NCBI GenBank assembly: GCA_016946835.1
Contig: JACVTC010000105.1
Location: forward strand, 561,001 to 625,000
Length of the DNA: 64,000 nucleotides
Direction of reading: 5' to 3'
From: Neocallimastix lanati (nom. inval.)
Taxonomy: Eukaryota > Neocallimastigomycota > Neocallimastigomycetes > Neocallimastigales > Neocallimastigaceae
Under the pieces are notes generated by a model that was not told where the DNA came from, did not search any database, and was given only the letters and a program-made list of their open reading frames with translations. Below are positions 51,191 to 63,926 of the stretch, in pieces; the first letter of the stretch is position 1; the number at the start of each line of letters is the position of its first letter. Both the position numbers and the translations under genes were made by a program.

Positions 51191-52341
51191 ATGAAAATTT
51201 TTGCTATTCTTTGCTTTCATTGTTACAGCTTTTACAGCAGTTTCACAAACTTTCACTGCTCCAGATCTAAATTTCCATATTTATTTAGCTTTCGATCAAT
51301 CTAATATGGAAGGTTTTGATCCAATTGTAGATTAAGATCGTCAAGTTGATAATCGCTTTAGGTAAGTGGCTGTAGTCCTGAACTTGGTAATTGGTATGAT
51401 GCTACTCCACCAATTGCTCACTGTGGTGATGGTGTAGGTCCAGTCAATTACTTTGGTCGTACCTTAGTTAAAAAAAAAAAAAAAAAAAAAAAAAAGTTAT
51501 CAGAACATATAAAGGTTGGTGTTAGAGTTGTCGCTATTGCTGATTGTGATAATCAACTTTTCGAAAAGAATAACTACAGAAATTCCAATAGGCCATATTG
51601 GATGATAAACAATGTTCAAAATTATGGTGGTAACCCATACGGTCGTTTAGTAGATATGGCTAAGAAGGCTCAACAAGATGTTGTTATTAAAAGTATTCTT
51701 CTCCATCAAGGTGAAACTAATGATTGTCAACAAAACTGGTCAGAACGTGTTAAGGATATTTATAAATGATATTCTTAGAGATTTCGGTTTAAACGCTGAA
51801 GATATTCCACTTCTTGTTGGTGAAGTCGTTTCCAGTGATCAAGGTGGTTCTTGGGGAAGTCATAATGATGTCATTCAATAAAGATTCCACCCGCCATTCC
51901 AACTGCTAATGTTGTCTTCTCTAAAGGTTTAAAACAACAAGGTGATGGTCTTCATTTTACTTCTGCTTCTTACCATACTTTCAGTGAACGTTTCGCTGAT
52001 AAAATATTAAAGATTATCGGTGATGGTAAGGTTGAAAATGGAATTACGGATAATAATAACAACAATGAAGGAAATTCTTCTTGATGGTCTTCCGCTTTAG
52101 GTTTCCCATGTTGTTCTGGAAAGACTCCATGTTCTCTACACTGATGCCAGTGGTCAATAGGAATTTTAAGAAATAATAACAGGTGTGGTATTCCCGAGAA
52201 GCTGCTGGGCTGAAGCTCTTAATTTTAGATGTTGTAGTAGAAACACCTGTAGAAATGTTGAATACTACGATTATGTTGGTCAATTGGATGTTGTAAAACG
52301 GTGACTGGTGTGGTATTACTTTCCAATACACCCTTAATTAA
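51191..52341 (+). pseudogene. CE6 acetylxylan-type esterase with two fungal dockerins, broken
   Basis: Family-6 carbohydrate esterases remove acetyl groups from xylan. Here a signal-peptide-like start (51191) is frameshifted; then come AFDQSNMEG (51291, the catalytic-Ser motif, usually GQSNM), WYDATPPIA, GPVNYFGRTLVK, VVIKSILLHQGETND, IPLLVGEVVSSDQGG, and LHFTSASYHT (catalytic His region). An Asn linker leads to two cysteine-rich dockerin (CBM10-like) modules: WSSALGFPCCSGKTPCSLY near 52083, and CWAEALNFRCCSRNTCRN near 52206 ending in DWCGITFQ. Breaks: a shift near 51225, TAA at 51333-51335, a shift or small deletion near 51355-51375, an extra base near 51765, another near 51880, TGA near 52082 in place of the first dockerin Cys, and shifts near 52155 and 52300. 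The copy is dead. Dockerins would have placed the enzyme on the extracellular cellulosome. Confidence 0.85.
51470..51496 (+). repeat. A-tract expansion inside the esterase pseudogene
   Basis: Twenty-six A bases plus G encode nine lysines between FGRTLV and LSEHIKV, where the family normally has about two. The tract length (27) keeps the reading frame on both sides. Confidence 0.7.
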
Positions 52342-52582
52342 AAAAAATATATATTGAAATAAATATAACTAGGTTTAAAAAAAAAATAAAAAAAAATTAA
52401 AATAAAATAAAATAAAATAAAATTAAAAATTAAAAAAAAAAAAAAAAATAAGTACTATTTTAAAATAAAAATATATTGTAATTACTAAAAATTTTACTTT
52501 AAAAAGTATATTTTATTAAATATTTTATTAAAAGAAATAATAACTATAGCAATACAAAGTATATATTAATAAACATTTCATT

Positions 52583-52623
<41 letters not shown>

Positions 52624-52800
52624 TTTTTGAAATTTTATATAAATTTTTTTTATAATATAAAAAATGTATTATAGAGTAGATATATTCATAATTTACAGTA
52701 TATTTATTAAAGAAAATGTCTCGTCTCAGATAAAAAAAAAAAAAAAATATTGAAAAAGAAATCTTATAAGAAATATTATATTAAAAAAATGATAGTATTT
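52342..52800. other. AT-rich spacer
   Basis: Poly(A) at 52590-52619 and otherwise A/T-rich sequence. No gene is seen. Confidence 0.5.
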
Positions 52801-53480
52801 ATGCTTTATTATGTGATCTATGAATGTTTTCTATTGATGGATTTTGTGCTTAACTTCATACCAAAAGGCTTTATTAATTGGAGAAATTCTAAAATGTATT
52901 ATAAAAGGATCTAATTGAGAGTATTCCAAAGATATCACTTTTTTTTTTTTTGAACAAAAAAAAAAAAAAAAATCACGTTCGCTTAATAGAAAAATTAAAA
53001 ATGAAAATATTAAGAAATATAAAGATGATATAAATTGAATTCTATTGGTCAAATAATGGTATAACTTTAAGGAATTAAAGATACAAATTATGATAAATAC
53101 AAATATATTGATACAAAAAAATTTTATTCAATCTCAGCCTTGAATATCTCCCAATTTAATTTAGATTTTAAATTGGATTTTAAATATTAAGATCTAGTTT
53201 CAAATGCAACACTACTACTATTGTTATCTATTATCATTATTATTATCAGAAGTGGTAAAGTTTTTTTTTTTTTTTTTTTTTTTCTTGATAAATTTGTCCT
53301 AAAGTCCTGCCTGTGCTTGTGGGAAGGTGATCCGTCATTTGTTCATTCATCCATTGGAAATTCCGAATGCTCTTCATTTTCATATATTCATTGTAGAGAT
53401 GCGAATCTTAAAATTTCATCATTGACCTTTTTTATCAGTGTGAATAATATGAATAATATTCATTGATAAAACAAGGAGAC
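52801..53480 (-). pseudogene. Unidentified coding relic, minus strand
   Basis: Two higher-complexity pieces read on the minus strand. The upstream one (53440-53285) reads KVNDEILRFASLQ, a TGA, IYENEEHSEFPMDE, a TGA, then TNDGSPSHKHRQDFRTNLS, running into poly(T). The downstream one (52930-52831) reads ISLEYSQLDPFIIHFRISPI followed by NKAFWYEVKHKIHQ. Homopolymer tracts (53262-53283 and 52939-52970) break both. I do not recognise the family. They may be parts of one dead gene or transposon, or unrelated. Confidence 0.35.
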
Positions 53481-54376
<896 letters not shown>

Positions 54377-57300
54377 TTAAATTTTAAGAATATCTTCTGT
54401 AGGTAGAGTAAATGTTAACTCTTGATTTATTTCTTCTTCATCTAATGCCATGGAATTCACTTGATTATGTTCTTCTTTTTCTTCATTTCTATTTTTTATA
54501 ATAAATTCTGGAGATTCTCCAGCAGGTGTACTAGAAGCGGAACTATCTCCAACAGATATCATATCAATATCCATTTCAGTTTCTTGCGTTTTATTTATGG
54601 AGGTTATTATTTCTTTCTCTTTCATATTATGATTAGCATTTTCTTTTTCTTTTTCTTCCTCTTCTATTGATTTATTCCTAATTTGAGATAAATGATGCAT
54701 ATTTTTTAAGTTAAATGGACTATTTTCAACAAATAAACGTCGTTGAATAACCTTTAAAAAATCATTGTTATTATTATTATTAGAAATTCTACTAATAGGT
54801 GTTCCATTATTATTAGAATTACTATTGTTAGGTGTTTCATCATTTGAAGTTTTACCACTAGTAGGAGTTCTACTAGTAGGAGTTTTATATGGACTTGTTC
54901 TATTACTCATTGATGAAATGGTATACTTGATTGGACTTCTATTAATATCAATCATTTGGATATCACAATAGCTTTCACTTTCATCATCAAAATTACCTTC
55001 ATAATTATTAGCCTGTTTTTCAAAATTTTCACCTTCATATAGATTATTATTAGCTTGAATTTGTTCACTATAAGGAGTAGAGCGGCTTAAACTTGAATCT
55101 ATATTTTCTGTAATAATAGTAGTACTACTATTATTTTGAAGAGGTTGATCAATGTTTTGTTCTTTTTCTACTATCTCCATATTTACTATATTATTTTTCT
55201 CATTATTCGTGATTGCATCCAAAGAATTATTATCATTCAATAAATCCGACATAATAATGACAGACGACTTTAGAGATATTCCTTTTTCATTATTAATGCT
55301 ATTAGTATTAATATTATGATTAGCATTATGATTATAAATAACTGTATTTTCACCATCTTCATCTTCTGTGAAAATATAATTTGGATTAGAATTACTTATA
55401 AAGAAAGAGCTATCAGAATGACTATTAACATTAATATCTGTTGCATCCTGTATAGTACTTGAACTAATTATTTTCTTAATAGATTCGGAATCATCTTGAG
55501 CAATTAGACTGCTTTCCTTTGATTTTTCTGATTGTTGTTCTATCGCTTGTTCAAGTTCCTGTTCTGGTATTTGTTTTGAATTCTGATTTAGTTCTTGTTC
55601 TAAATCATTTTCTAATTTTTGTTCTAACTCTTGTTTGGGTTCTTGTTTTAAATCCTTTTCTGATTTTTGTTCCAACTCTTGTTCTAGTATTTGATTTAAA
55701 CCCTGTTCCAATATATATTCTAATTTCTGTTCTAATATTTCTTCTGTTTCTTGTTTAGATTGTTGTTCTGAAATTTCCTCTGGTTCTTGTTCTTGTATTG
55801 ATATTTGTTTTGGTTCTTGCTCGAGATCTATTTTTGGTATTTGTTCTAGTAATTCTTGTTCTAATATTTGTTCTGATCCTTGTTCTAATTCTTTATCAGA
55901 TATTTTTTCTAATTCTTGTTCTAACATTTGTTCTGATCCTTGTTCTAATTCTTGATTAGATATTTTTTCTAATTCTTGTTCTAATATTTGTTCTGATCCT
56001 TGTTCTAATTCTTTATCAGATATTTTTTCTAATTCTTGTTCTAACATTTGTTCTGATCCTTGTTCTAATTCTTGATTAGATATTTTTTCTAATTCTTGTT
56101 CTAATATTTGATTTAATTCTTTGTCTGGTTTTTGTTTTGATTTTTTTTCTAGTTCATATTCTAATTCTTGTTCTAATATCTGTACAATTTCTTGGTCAGA
56201 CTCTTGTTTTAGTTCTTCTTCTTGATCTGGATTTTTTTCAAATTTCTCTTTTATTACTTGTTCTTGTATTTGGTTAAGTTCTTTCTCTTTTTCTATTTCT
56301 TGTTCTTGTATTGGCTCTAATTCTTTTTTTTGTTCTTTTTCTATTCCTTGATCTTGCATTTGTTTTAATTCTTCTTTTTGTTCTATAATAAATTTTTCTT
56401 CCATTTCTTGAATGTGTATTTGTCCTAGTTCTTCCACTTGTTCTTCCTGCTCTACATCTAGTTCTTTTTGCATTTGTTCAAACTCTTTCTCATGTATTCC
56501 CTCCTGTTCTACTTCTATTTTCCCTTCCATTTCTTGCTCATGCATTTGTTCTACTTCTTGTTCTACTTCTTGTTTTTGTTTTAGTAATTGTTCTGGTTCT
56601 TCTTCTAGTTCTTGTTTTAATTTTTCTTGTTTTATTCCTTCTTCTTGTTTTAAAGCTTGATCTAGTATTTGTTCTGATTCTTTTTCTATCTCATGCTTTT
56701 CCTCAAGTATTTGTTCTTGCTTTTCATCTACCTCTTGTTCTTCCTCATGTATATTTTCTTGTTCTTCATCTATTTCTTGTTCTTCCTCTAGAATATTTTC
56801 TTGTTCTTCATCCACTTCTTGTTCTTCCTTTAGAATACTTTCTTGTTTTTCATTTACCTCTTGTTCTTCTACTTGAATATTTTCTTGTTCTTCATTTTCT
56901 TCTTGTTCTTCCTCTAGCCTATTTTCTTGTTCTTCATCTACTTTTTGTTCTTTCACAAGCATATTTTCTTGTTCTTCATCTATTTCTTGTTCTTCTTCTA
57001 GACTATTTTCTTGTTCTTCATCTATTTCTTGTTCTTCTTCTAGATTATTTTCTTGTTCTTCATCTATTTCTTGTTCTTCCTCAAGCATATGTTCTTGTTC
57101 TTCATCTATTTCTTGTTCTTCCTCAAGCATATGTTCTTGTTTTTCATCTATTTCTTGTTCCTCCTCAAGCATATGTTCTTGTTTTTCATCTACATTTTGT
57201 TCTATCTTTTGTTCTACTCTTACTTCTTGTTTCACTTCTTGTTCTATTTCTTGTTCTACTCTTATTTCTTGTTCTAGTTCTTGTTTTAAAGCTTGGCCTA

Positions 57301-60300
57301 TTATTTGTTCTGACTCTTTTTCTATTTCCTGTTTTTCATCTATTTCTTGTTTTAGAGCTTGATCTAGTATTTGTTCGGGTTCTTCTTCTACTTCTTGCTT
57401 TTCCTCTAGCATATGTTCTTGTTTTTCATCTATTTCTCGTTCTTCCTCTATCATATGTTCTTGTTTTTCATCTACTTCTTGTTCTTCCTCTAGTATTTGT
57501 TCTGGTTCTACTTCCACTTCTTGTTTTAGAGCTTGACCTAGTATTTGTTCTTGTTCTTCTTCTACTTCTTGCTTTTCCTCTAGCATATGATCTTGTTCTT
57601 TTTCTTGTTCTGATTCCTGCTCCATATTCAATATTAATTCTTTCTTTTTTATTAATGATTTTAGTTGTTTTGATTCTTCATCCTCTCCTATTATATCAAT
57701 ATCAATATAAGAAGACAATTTTTTTTCAATTTTCTTGGGGGTATCATGTAAAATAAACGGATTATCATCACTTTTATCAATTATAAACATATCATTTTTA
57801 TTAATTCCTTCTCTATTGGATATTTTATCGTCTTCATATGAATCCAGATTTAAATTAAATCTTGGTTTCTTAGTACTCAATCTATAGGATGAAAAATCAA
57901 TACCTGGACTTCTTTGGTGTTTATGATTCTTAAGAAAGTCATTCTGTAATCTTTGAATAAGTTGTGAACTTTTCTTGGATGATAAAATTTCATTAGATGA
58001 AATTCTAGTAGGTGTCATATTATTACCAGAAAAAATAAAATTAGGAAGATTATGTGTATTTAGTTTTAATGTAGAATTATCAGGAGATTCCATTTTATGT
58101 TTATTTTCTTCCTCTTTATCATTATTTTATTAGAGTTTAATATGAATTTGTTAAAAAAAAAATTTAAAATTTAATTATATATAAAATATATTTTAATAAT
58201 AATAATAATAATAAATAATTAAATAAATAAATAATATTAATAAATAAATAAATATTTGAAATTACGCATTGCTACAGGTTTTTTGATCCCGTTATTAACA
58301 GATGAGGATGCTTTATTAGAAAAATTAAATTTTAAAGATTTATTATTAATTTCCTCATGTAATTTTCTATTATTTTCAATTTTCTTTTGAACTTCTTCTT
58401 GTATTACTTTAATGTTTGCACTAAAGGATGAAATGTTTTCATCCTCACTTTCCTCCTTATTTTCTGCTTCTTCTTCTTCTTCTTTCCTTTCCTCTTTTTC
58501 TTTTGACCACTTTGAAAGAAGATTTCCAATAGCTTCTTCACATTCAGCAAATTTTGATTTAGGTTTCTCCGTATTTAATAAATTATTATTTATTTCCTGT
58601 TCTAATTGATATTGCTTCTTAAGTGTTGATAAATCTAATTTATTTTTAGAAATAGAATAATTAGATAATAAATTTTTATCATTGAGTCTAGGTGAATTTA
58701 AATCAATATTGGATAAAGTAAGTCGACCAGTATTTTGGTGATCATTTAACATTTCAGAATCAACTTGATAAGGTGGTATTTTTAAAGAAAATGGTTCATC
58801 CAATCTAAATTTTTTATGGTATAATTGTGGTACAGAAAAGTATCCATTTCTTTTTTTATTTTCTTCTTCATATCTTTTGTTGTTCTTTTGTGGTGTTTGT
58901 CTCTCCATATCTGAATATTCATTACGTTTTTGAATATTTAATCTTGTAAATATATTTTCTGGTTCTTGTTCCTCATCATTATAAATTATTAATGAATAAT
59001 CTTTTGCACTAACTGATTCAGTATCACCTTTGGTTTTTTTCTCAAAATTATTTTCATCAATAACTTCTTCTTCCTCTTCTTCTAACTCTTCTTCTTTTTC
59101 ATCTTCATCATCTTCTCTATCAATTGTAGTTGTTTTTCTAGTTGTGGTTGACTGTGTTGTAGTAGTCATTGTAGTAGTGGTAGTAGTAACAGTTTTAGTT
59201 TCGGTTTTATTTCCTGTTATTGGGTCATAAGAAGAAATAATTCGTGTAGTTTCACCAGTTTCTGGATCTTCCACAACAGAAAGTTTTGAAATTATACCAG
59301 TGACGGGATCAACCTTTCTTTTTAATTCAGTTAAAACACCTTTTCTTTTTTGATTTTTATTTTTAGAGTTATTGGAATTATTAATCTTTGTCGAATTATT
59401 TGTTATATTAATGTTACTTGTAGTATTAGATTTATTATATTTTTCATATAATGGTGTTAAATTTGTCATATTTACTGAACTATTCTTTTTAATTTTACTG
59501 CTAACACGATTATGATGACGAAGATCATTTTTATTACGACTAATTTTTTTTGTTGTTTTTAATTGTCTTAAAATTGGTTTTTTATTTATTCTTACTGGAT
59601 TTGCACTATAGCTCTTGCGTTTGATAAGACTATCTGTAAAAAGGCCTTTTGAAATTTTTGATTTATTAGGTGTTAAAAACTTATTATCTAAATCAAAATT
59701 ACTTACTACAAATATTTATATATATATTTTTCCAAAATACACAATTATATATATAATTAATAAAATTTATATATAAATCAATAATTAAATAAATTCAAAT
59801 AAAATAAAAATAATAAAATAATATATTTACTTTTATTATAATTACTATCTTTGGATACACTAATTTTTTTCATTGGTGTTTTTTCTTTATACAATAAATA
59901 AAATGATATCAATTAATCATTAGCATTAGAGTTTAATTACTAAAATTATATTTTTATTTTTAAATATTAAAAAATAAAATAATAACAATATAAAAAAATA
60001 AATACCTATATTATTATCATTAACGTTCACTAACTTTTCAACATTATTTTCTTGTATTTCTAATTTTTCTTTATATAATTAAATTAATTTTAATAATATA
60101 ATATAAAATAATAAATAATAATCAAATTATTATATTTTATTGTAATTATTTGACAAAAAAAAATTGAAATAAAATTTATTTATATATACCTTTTTCTTTA
60201 TTATCAATCAAAGTTTCAGTATTATGTTCTTTTATTACTTCATTTTCTTTTGTGTTATCACTATCCTCATTAATATTATTATCATTTCTAAGCTCTTCAG

Positions 60301-61421
60301 GTGAATTCTCATTTAAATTATTTATATTATAATTAAATGGAGAATTTATATCAATTTTATCATTAATATCTGTTGATTTCTCTATTCTCAATTCCTGTTC
60401 CTTTTTTCTTAAATTATAATTGAAAGGGGAATTAAAATCAATTTTATTATTGCTTTTATCTAAAATTTTTTCATAACTCATTTCTTTTTCCTTTCTTAAA
60501 TTATAATCAAACGGTGAATTATATTCAATTTTATTAATATAATTTACACTTTTACTACCACTTGTAATAATATTTTTATTATCATTTGCTTTTTTTGGTG
60601 TATGAAATAAACTAGCATTAAGAGATGAAATATTATTTTTCTTTTGGGTATTTGTTTCATGAATTGTCATTCCAAATTTTTCTGCTGTTCGCTTCGCCAA
60701 TGGAGTAGTAAATATTGAATATGAATATAATTGATTAGAAGATATATTTGAATCTTTAAAAGTAGGTGTTTTCCTTTTAACGTAGTTAATCATTTCTTTA
60801 TTTAATTTTTGAAAATGTGGTGTGGTTTCATTGTCACGCTTCTTATTATATAATATGAATTTAATTTGAAATTAATTATATGCATTATTTTACAATAAAA
60901 TTATAAAAATAGCAATTAAAGAAAGAAAGAAAAAATATAAATTTTAATATATATATATATATTTATAAATAAAAAATAAAAAAATAAAAAAATAAATAAT
61001 ATATTAATTATAATAAAAACATTTTGGAATATAAATTATTATATATAATTACATTTAATCTTGAAAAATCAAATATATCATCCTCATTATCAGAATTACC
61101 ATCAGATTCGTTTTTATATAATAAATTATTTATAGATTCATTTTGTTCATCAAATACTAAATTTTTTCTTTTATAATTATTGATTTTATTTTTTATATTT
61201 CTGAGAGGGGATATCCAAGTATTATCTATTGAAGTAGTATTACTATATACATCACTTCGTGAAGGAGTCAAATCATTATCATTATTATTTAAATCTTTTG
61301 ATATTCTATTATGTGAAATAGTATTTATTTTTCTTTCATCAGCAAAAATATTTCTTATTCTATTAATTTTCGCTGAATGTGTACCTCTAAGATACAAATC
61401 ATCTGTTATATTAGTATTCAT
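54377..61421 (-). CDS. Very large low-complexity protein with Glu/Gln repeat tail, 6 exons
   Basis: Four long minus-strand frames and two small exons join into one gene: 61421-61053, 60838-60190, 60068-60006, 59884-59831, 59705-58266, 58113-54377. Introns are 121-214 bases, all GT..AG, and all phases match, giving 2,103 residues. The start has an in-frame TAA just upstream. I do not recognise the family. Visible features in order: a basic, Asn-rich N-terminus; three copies of NSPF(D/N)YN(L/I) in exon 2; many SP/TP sites (KRKTPTF, LFHTPKK, NSPRLN); a basic stretch in exon 5; three DP(V/E/I)TG motifs; a Thr run and Glu runs; then about 750 residues of Glu/Gln-rich repeats (14-residue units like EEEQEIDEEQENML, later a 20-residue unit LEQELEKISNQELEQGSEQM). 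The tail should form a long helix or coiled coil. Abundant SP/TP and basic clusters suggest a nuclear or cytoskeletal scaffold, which is inference. Confidence 0.75.
55861..56100 (-). repeat. Perfect 120-bp tandem duplication in the Glu/Gln repeats
   Basis: Bases 55861-55980 and 55981-56100 are identical. Each consists of two 60-base units that differ from each other (encoding ISNQ versus ISDK and EQM versus EQI), so the array is a dimeric higher-order repeat. Confidence 0.9.
56670..57560 (-). repeat. 42-bp coding repeat array (14-residue Glu/Gln unit)
   Basis: Units close to EEEQEIDEEQENML recur about 20 times with conservative changes. The antisense strand stays open over long stretches because GAA/CAA codons read as TTC/TTG there, which produces misleading Cys/Ser- or Phe/Leu-rich frames. 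Confidence 0.85.
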
Positions 61422-62200
61422 TTATATATGTACTTTAATTTTACTAACAAAAAATAAATCTAAAAAATTTTTTTTGGTTTAGTTTATAATTTTTTTTTTT
61501 ATTAAATTTTATTTAATCTTATTTAAATATACTTCTTTTAATTAAATTTTATTTATATATTTATATTCTCAAATATATTAAAATATTTAAAAAAATTCTT
61601 TATTTATTTTATTTATTTATATATTTATTTAGTTAGTTATTTATTTAGTTATTATGTTATTTAGCTATTTAGTTATTTATTTCATCTTTGGCACGAATCG
61701 GACTATTTAAAAAAAATTTTTTAATTAAATAAGAAAAAGTACAGAAAAACACTTCCAATATGATATTTTTTTATTTAGTTTGCTAATAAAATTATAATAA
61801 TATTAATTATTTATTATTTGTTATTTCTTTTTAAAATAAAACAAAACAAAACTAAAAAAAAAAAAAAAAAAAAAAAACATTATATGTTTTTATGTTTTTT
61901 TAGTCTTATATCATTTAAAATATATTAATTATTCATTATTTGTTATTTCTTTTTAAAATAGAAAAAAAAAAAAAAATCTTAATTTTTTTTATTTATTATT
62001 AAATATATTAAAGTTTATAATTTACAGTTTATATAAAAAAAAAAAAATTTTTTTATTCGAAGATTAACCTAAATTATAACAATATTTATACTTAAAACAT
62101 ACTATAAAATTAAATTTCAATTTCTGTTTTATTAAATATATTAGTATTAAAAATATTATTAAATTATTATTATTTATTATAATTATTATAATATTAATTT

Positions 62201-62240
<40 letters not shown>

Positions 62241-63875
62241 TTTTATTATTATTACTATTATTATTATTATATAGAAGATTATAATAAAATTCGAATTTAT
62301 AATACACCTTTATAAATTTAATAATTATGAATCTTTCATTCAAGTAATTCTATAATCAATAGCTTAAAATCACAAAATTTTTCATTTATTATACAATTAA
62401 TATCATCCCTATTTTCAATTAATAATTACAAACTTGTTGGTAATCTAACTATTAAAATCATGATAAAATGAAGTTCATTACTTATTATTTTAACAATTTA
62501 CATCATTTCTTTCTTCAATTAATGAATTATTATGGTGATTTTTTTTTTTATCTTATTTTATTGGCATGACTAAATTATAAATATTTATTGTATTATATTA
62601 TACTTTTTTGTAATTTACATTAGAACACGATTTATTTAGTAACATAACCTAAATATTGAATTTAATTTCATTACTACGATATTTTTCATTATTACATTAG
62701 TAATATATTAGATATTTAAGATTAACCTAAATGAATATATTGAAAGCAACAAAAAAAATTTTTTTATCCATAAAGTTATTATTTTCATTTATAACAAAAT
62801 GTTATTTTCGACTGAAATTTAATAACCAGTATATAATAGAATTATATTATATAATAGAATTGTTTTATATGATAAATAATACGGCAATATCAGGAAATTT
62901 ATATGTTTTTATTTTTAATAATAATTTATTGATTATATATATTTTGATTGTTAGTATAAAGAGCTCACAATTAATTATACTATTATCTAATTAATTACTT
63001 ATTTTAATAAATTATAAACTCTCTGAGTAAAATATTGTTAACAGTAAATAGTAATAAATTATGTATCCTGTAAATCAATAATTTCTTATTTATTAATAAT
63101 TAGTAAGCTTTCATTATCTATATTAAATATGAAGAAGTTAAAAAAAACAAATATTAATCTAATTAATGTTTTTTTTTCTCTACCTTAAAAGTTACTACTT
63201 AACAATTTTTTTTTTTTTTCTATTTTCAAATATTATTGATTTAATTCTATTAAATTAATATTTAAATTAATAAATAAAAAAAAAATAAAAATAATATATT
63301 GGATTTATTACCACGTGCAAATAATTGATAATAAACTCCACTATAAATTAAAAATTTATTATTTAAAAATAATTTTATTATTTTGAAATATATAAAAATT
63401 TCAAATATTCATAAAATAAAAAAAAAAAAAAAAAAATTGTTAAATTACATATTTATTAAATATAAATTTTATAAATGAATAACTGAATTATATTAAGAAC
63501 ATATTGTTAAAGGAAGAAATATATATATTATTAAGAAAAAGTAAAATATTAATATATAAATCATAATATTAATAATATTAATAATAATAACATAAAATGA
63601 AATGATAATTACAACAATAATTAAAATGGCCTATTTTTAAGACAACAAATAATAAAAATATATATTAAATCATTCATTTGAAATTTATAATATAATAAAT
63701 TGAAACTTGTTTAACTTTTATTTTAAATAATATTCTAAATTGAAATACTTTAATTTTTATTAAAATAGTTAAAATCTAGAAAAAATTTAATGTATTATTG
63801 CATTAAAATTAATTATTATTAGTTGAATTAAGAAATTTTGATAATTAAAGATAATTATCGTATTCGATAAAAAGA
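61422..63875. other. AT-rich spacer
   Basis: Presumed promoter region of the large minus-strand gene near 61422-61500, then A/T DNA with TTTA/TTAG-like repeats (61600-61682) and (TTTA)n at 62205-62240. A 62731-62994 open frame of 87 codons (MNILKATKKIFLSIKLLFSF..., hydrophobic Ile/Leu/Tyr-rich) is probably chance but is less simple than its surroundings. Nothing else is seen. Confidence 0.5.
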
Positions 63876-63926
63876 ATGGATATTGATGCAAAAGTAGAAA
63901 ATATAGGAGAAAATCTTGGGGAAAAG
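63876..63926 (+). CDS. Possible first exon of a gene continuing beyond the window
   Basis: ATG at 63876 opens MDIDAKVENIGENLGEK, 17 codons with balanced composition, followed by GTATTAATT at 63927, which could be a splice donor in phase 0. Without a splice, the frame ends in TAA at 63963-63965. The rest of the gene would lie to the right of the window. This is weak evidence resting on composition and the donor-like site. Confidence 0.25.

Noticed and set aside
51351-51375. GGTAAGT in the esterase considered as a splice donor that would rescue the frame.
   Set aside because: No matching acceptor restores the missing residues, and the gene has many other breaks on both sides.
54461-57277. Several plus-strand open frames rich in Cys/Ser or Phe/Leu/Val.
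   Set aside because: They are antisense shadows of the Glu/Gln repeat gene; codons GAA/CAA reversed are TTC/TTG, so stops are rare.
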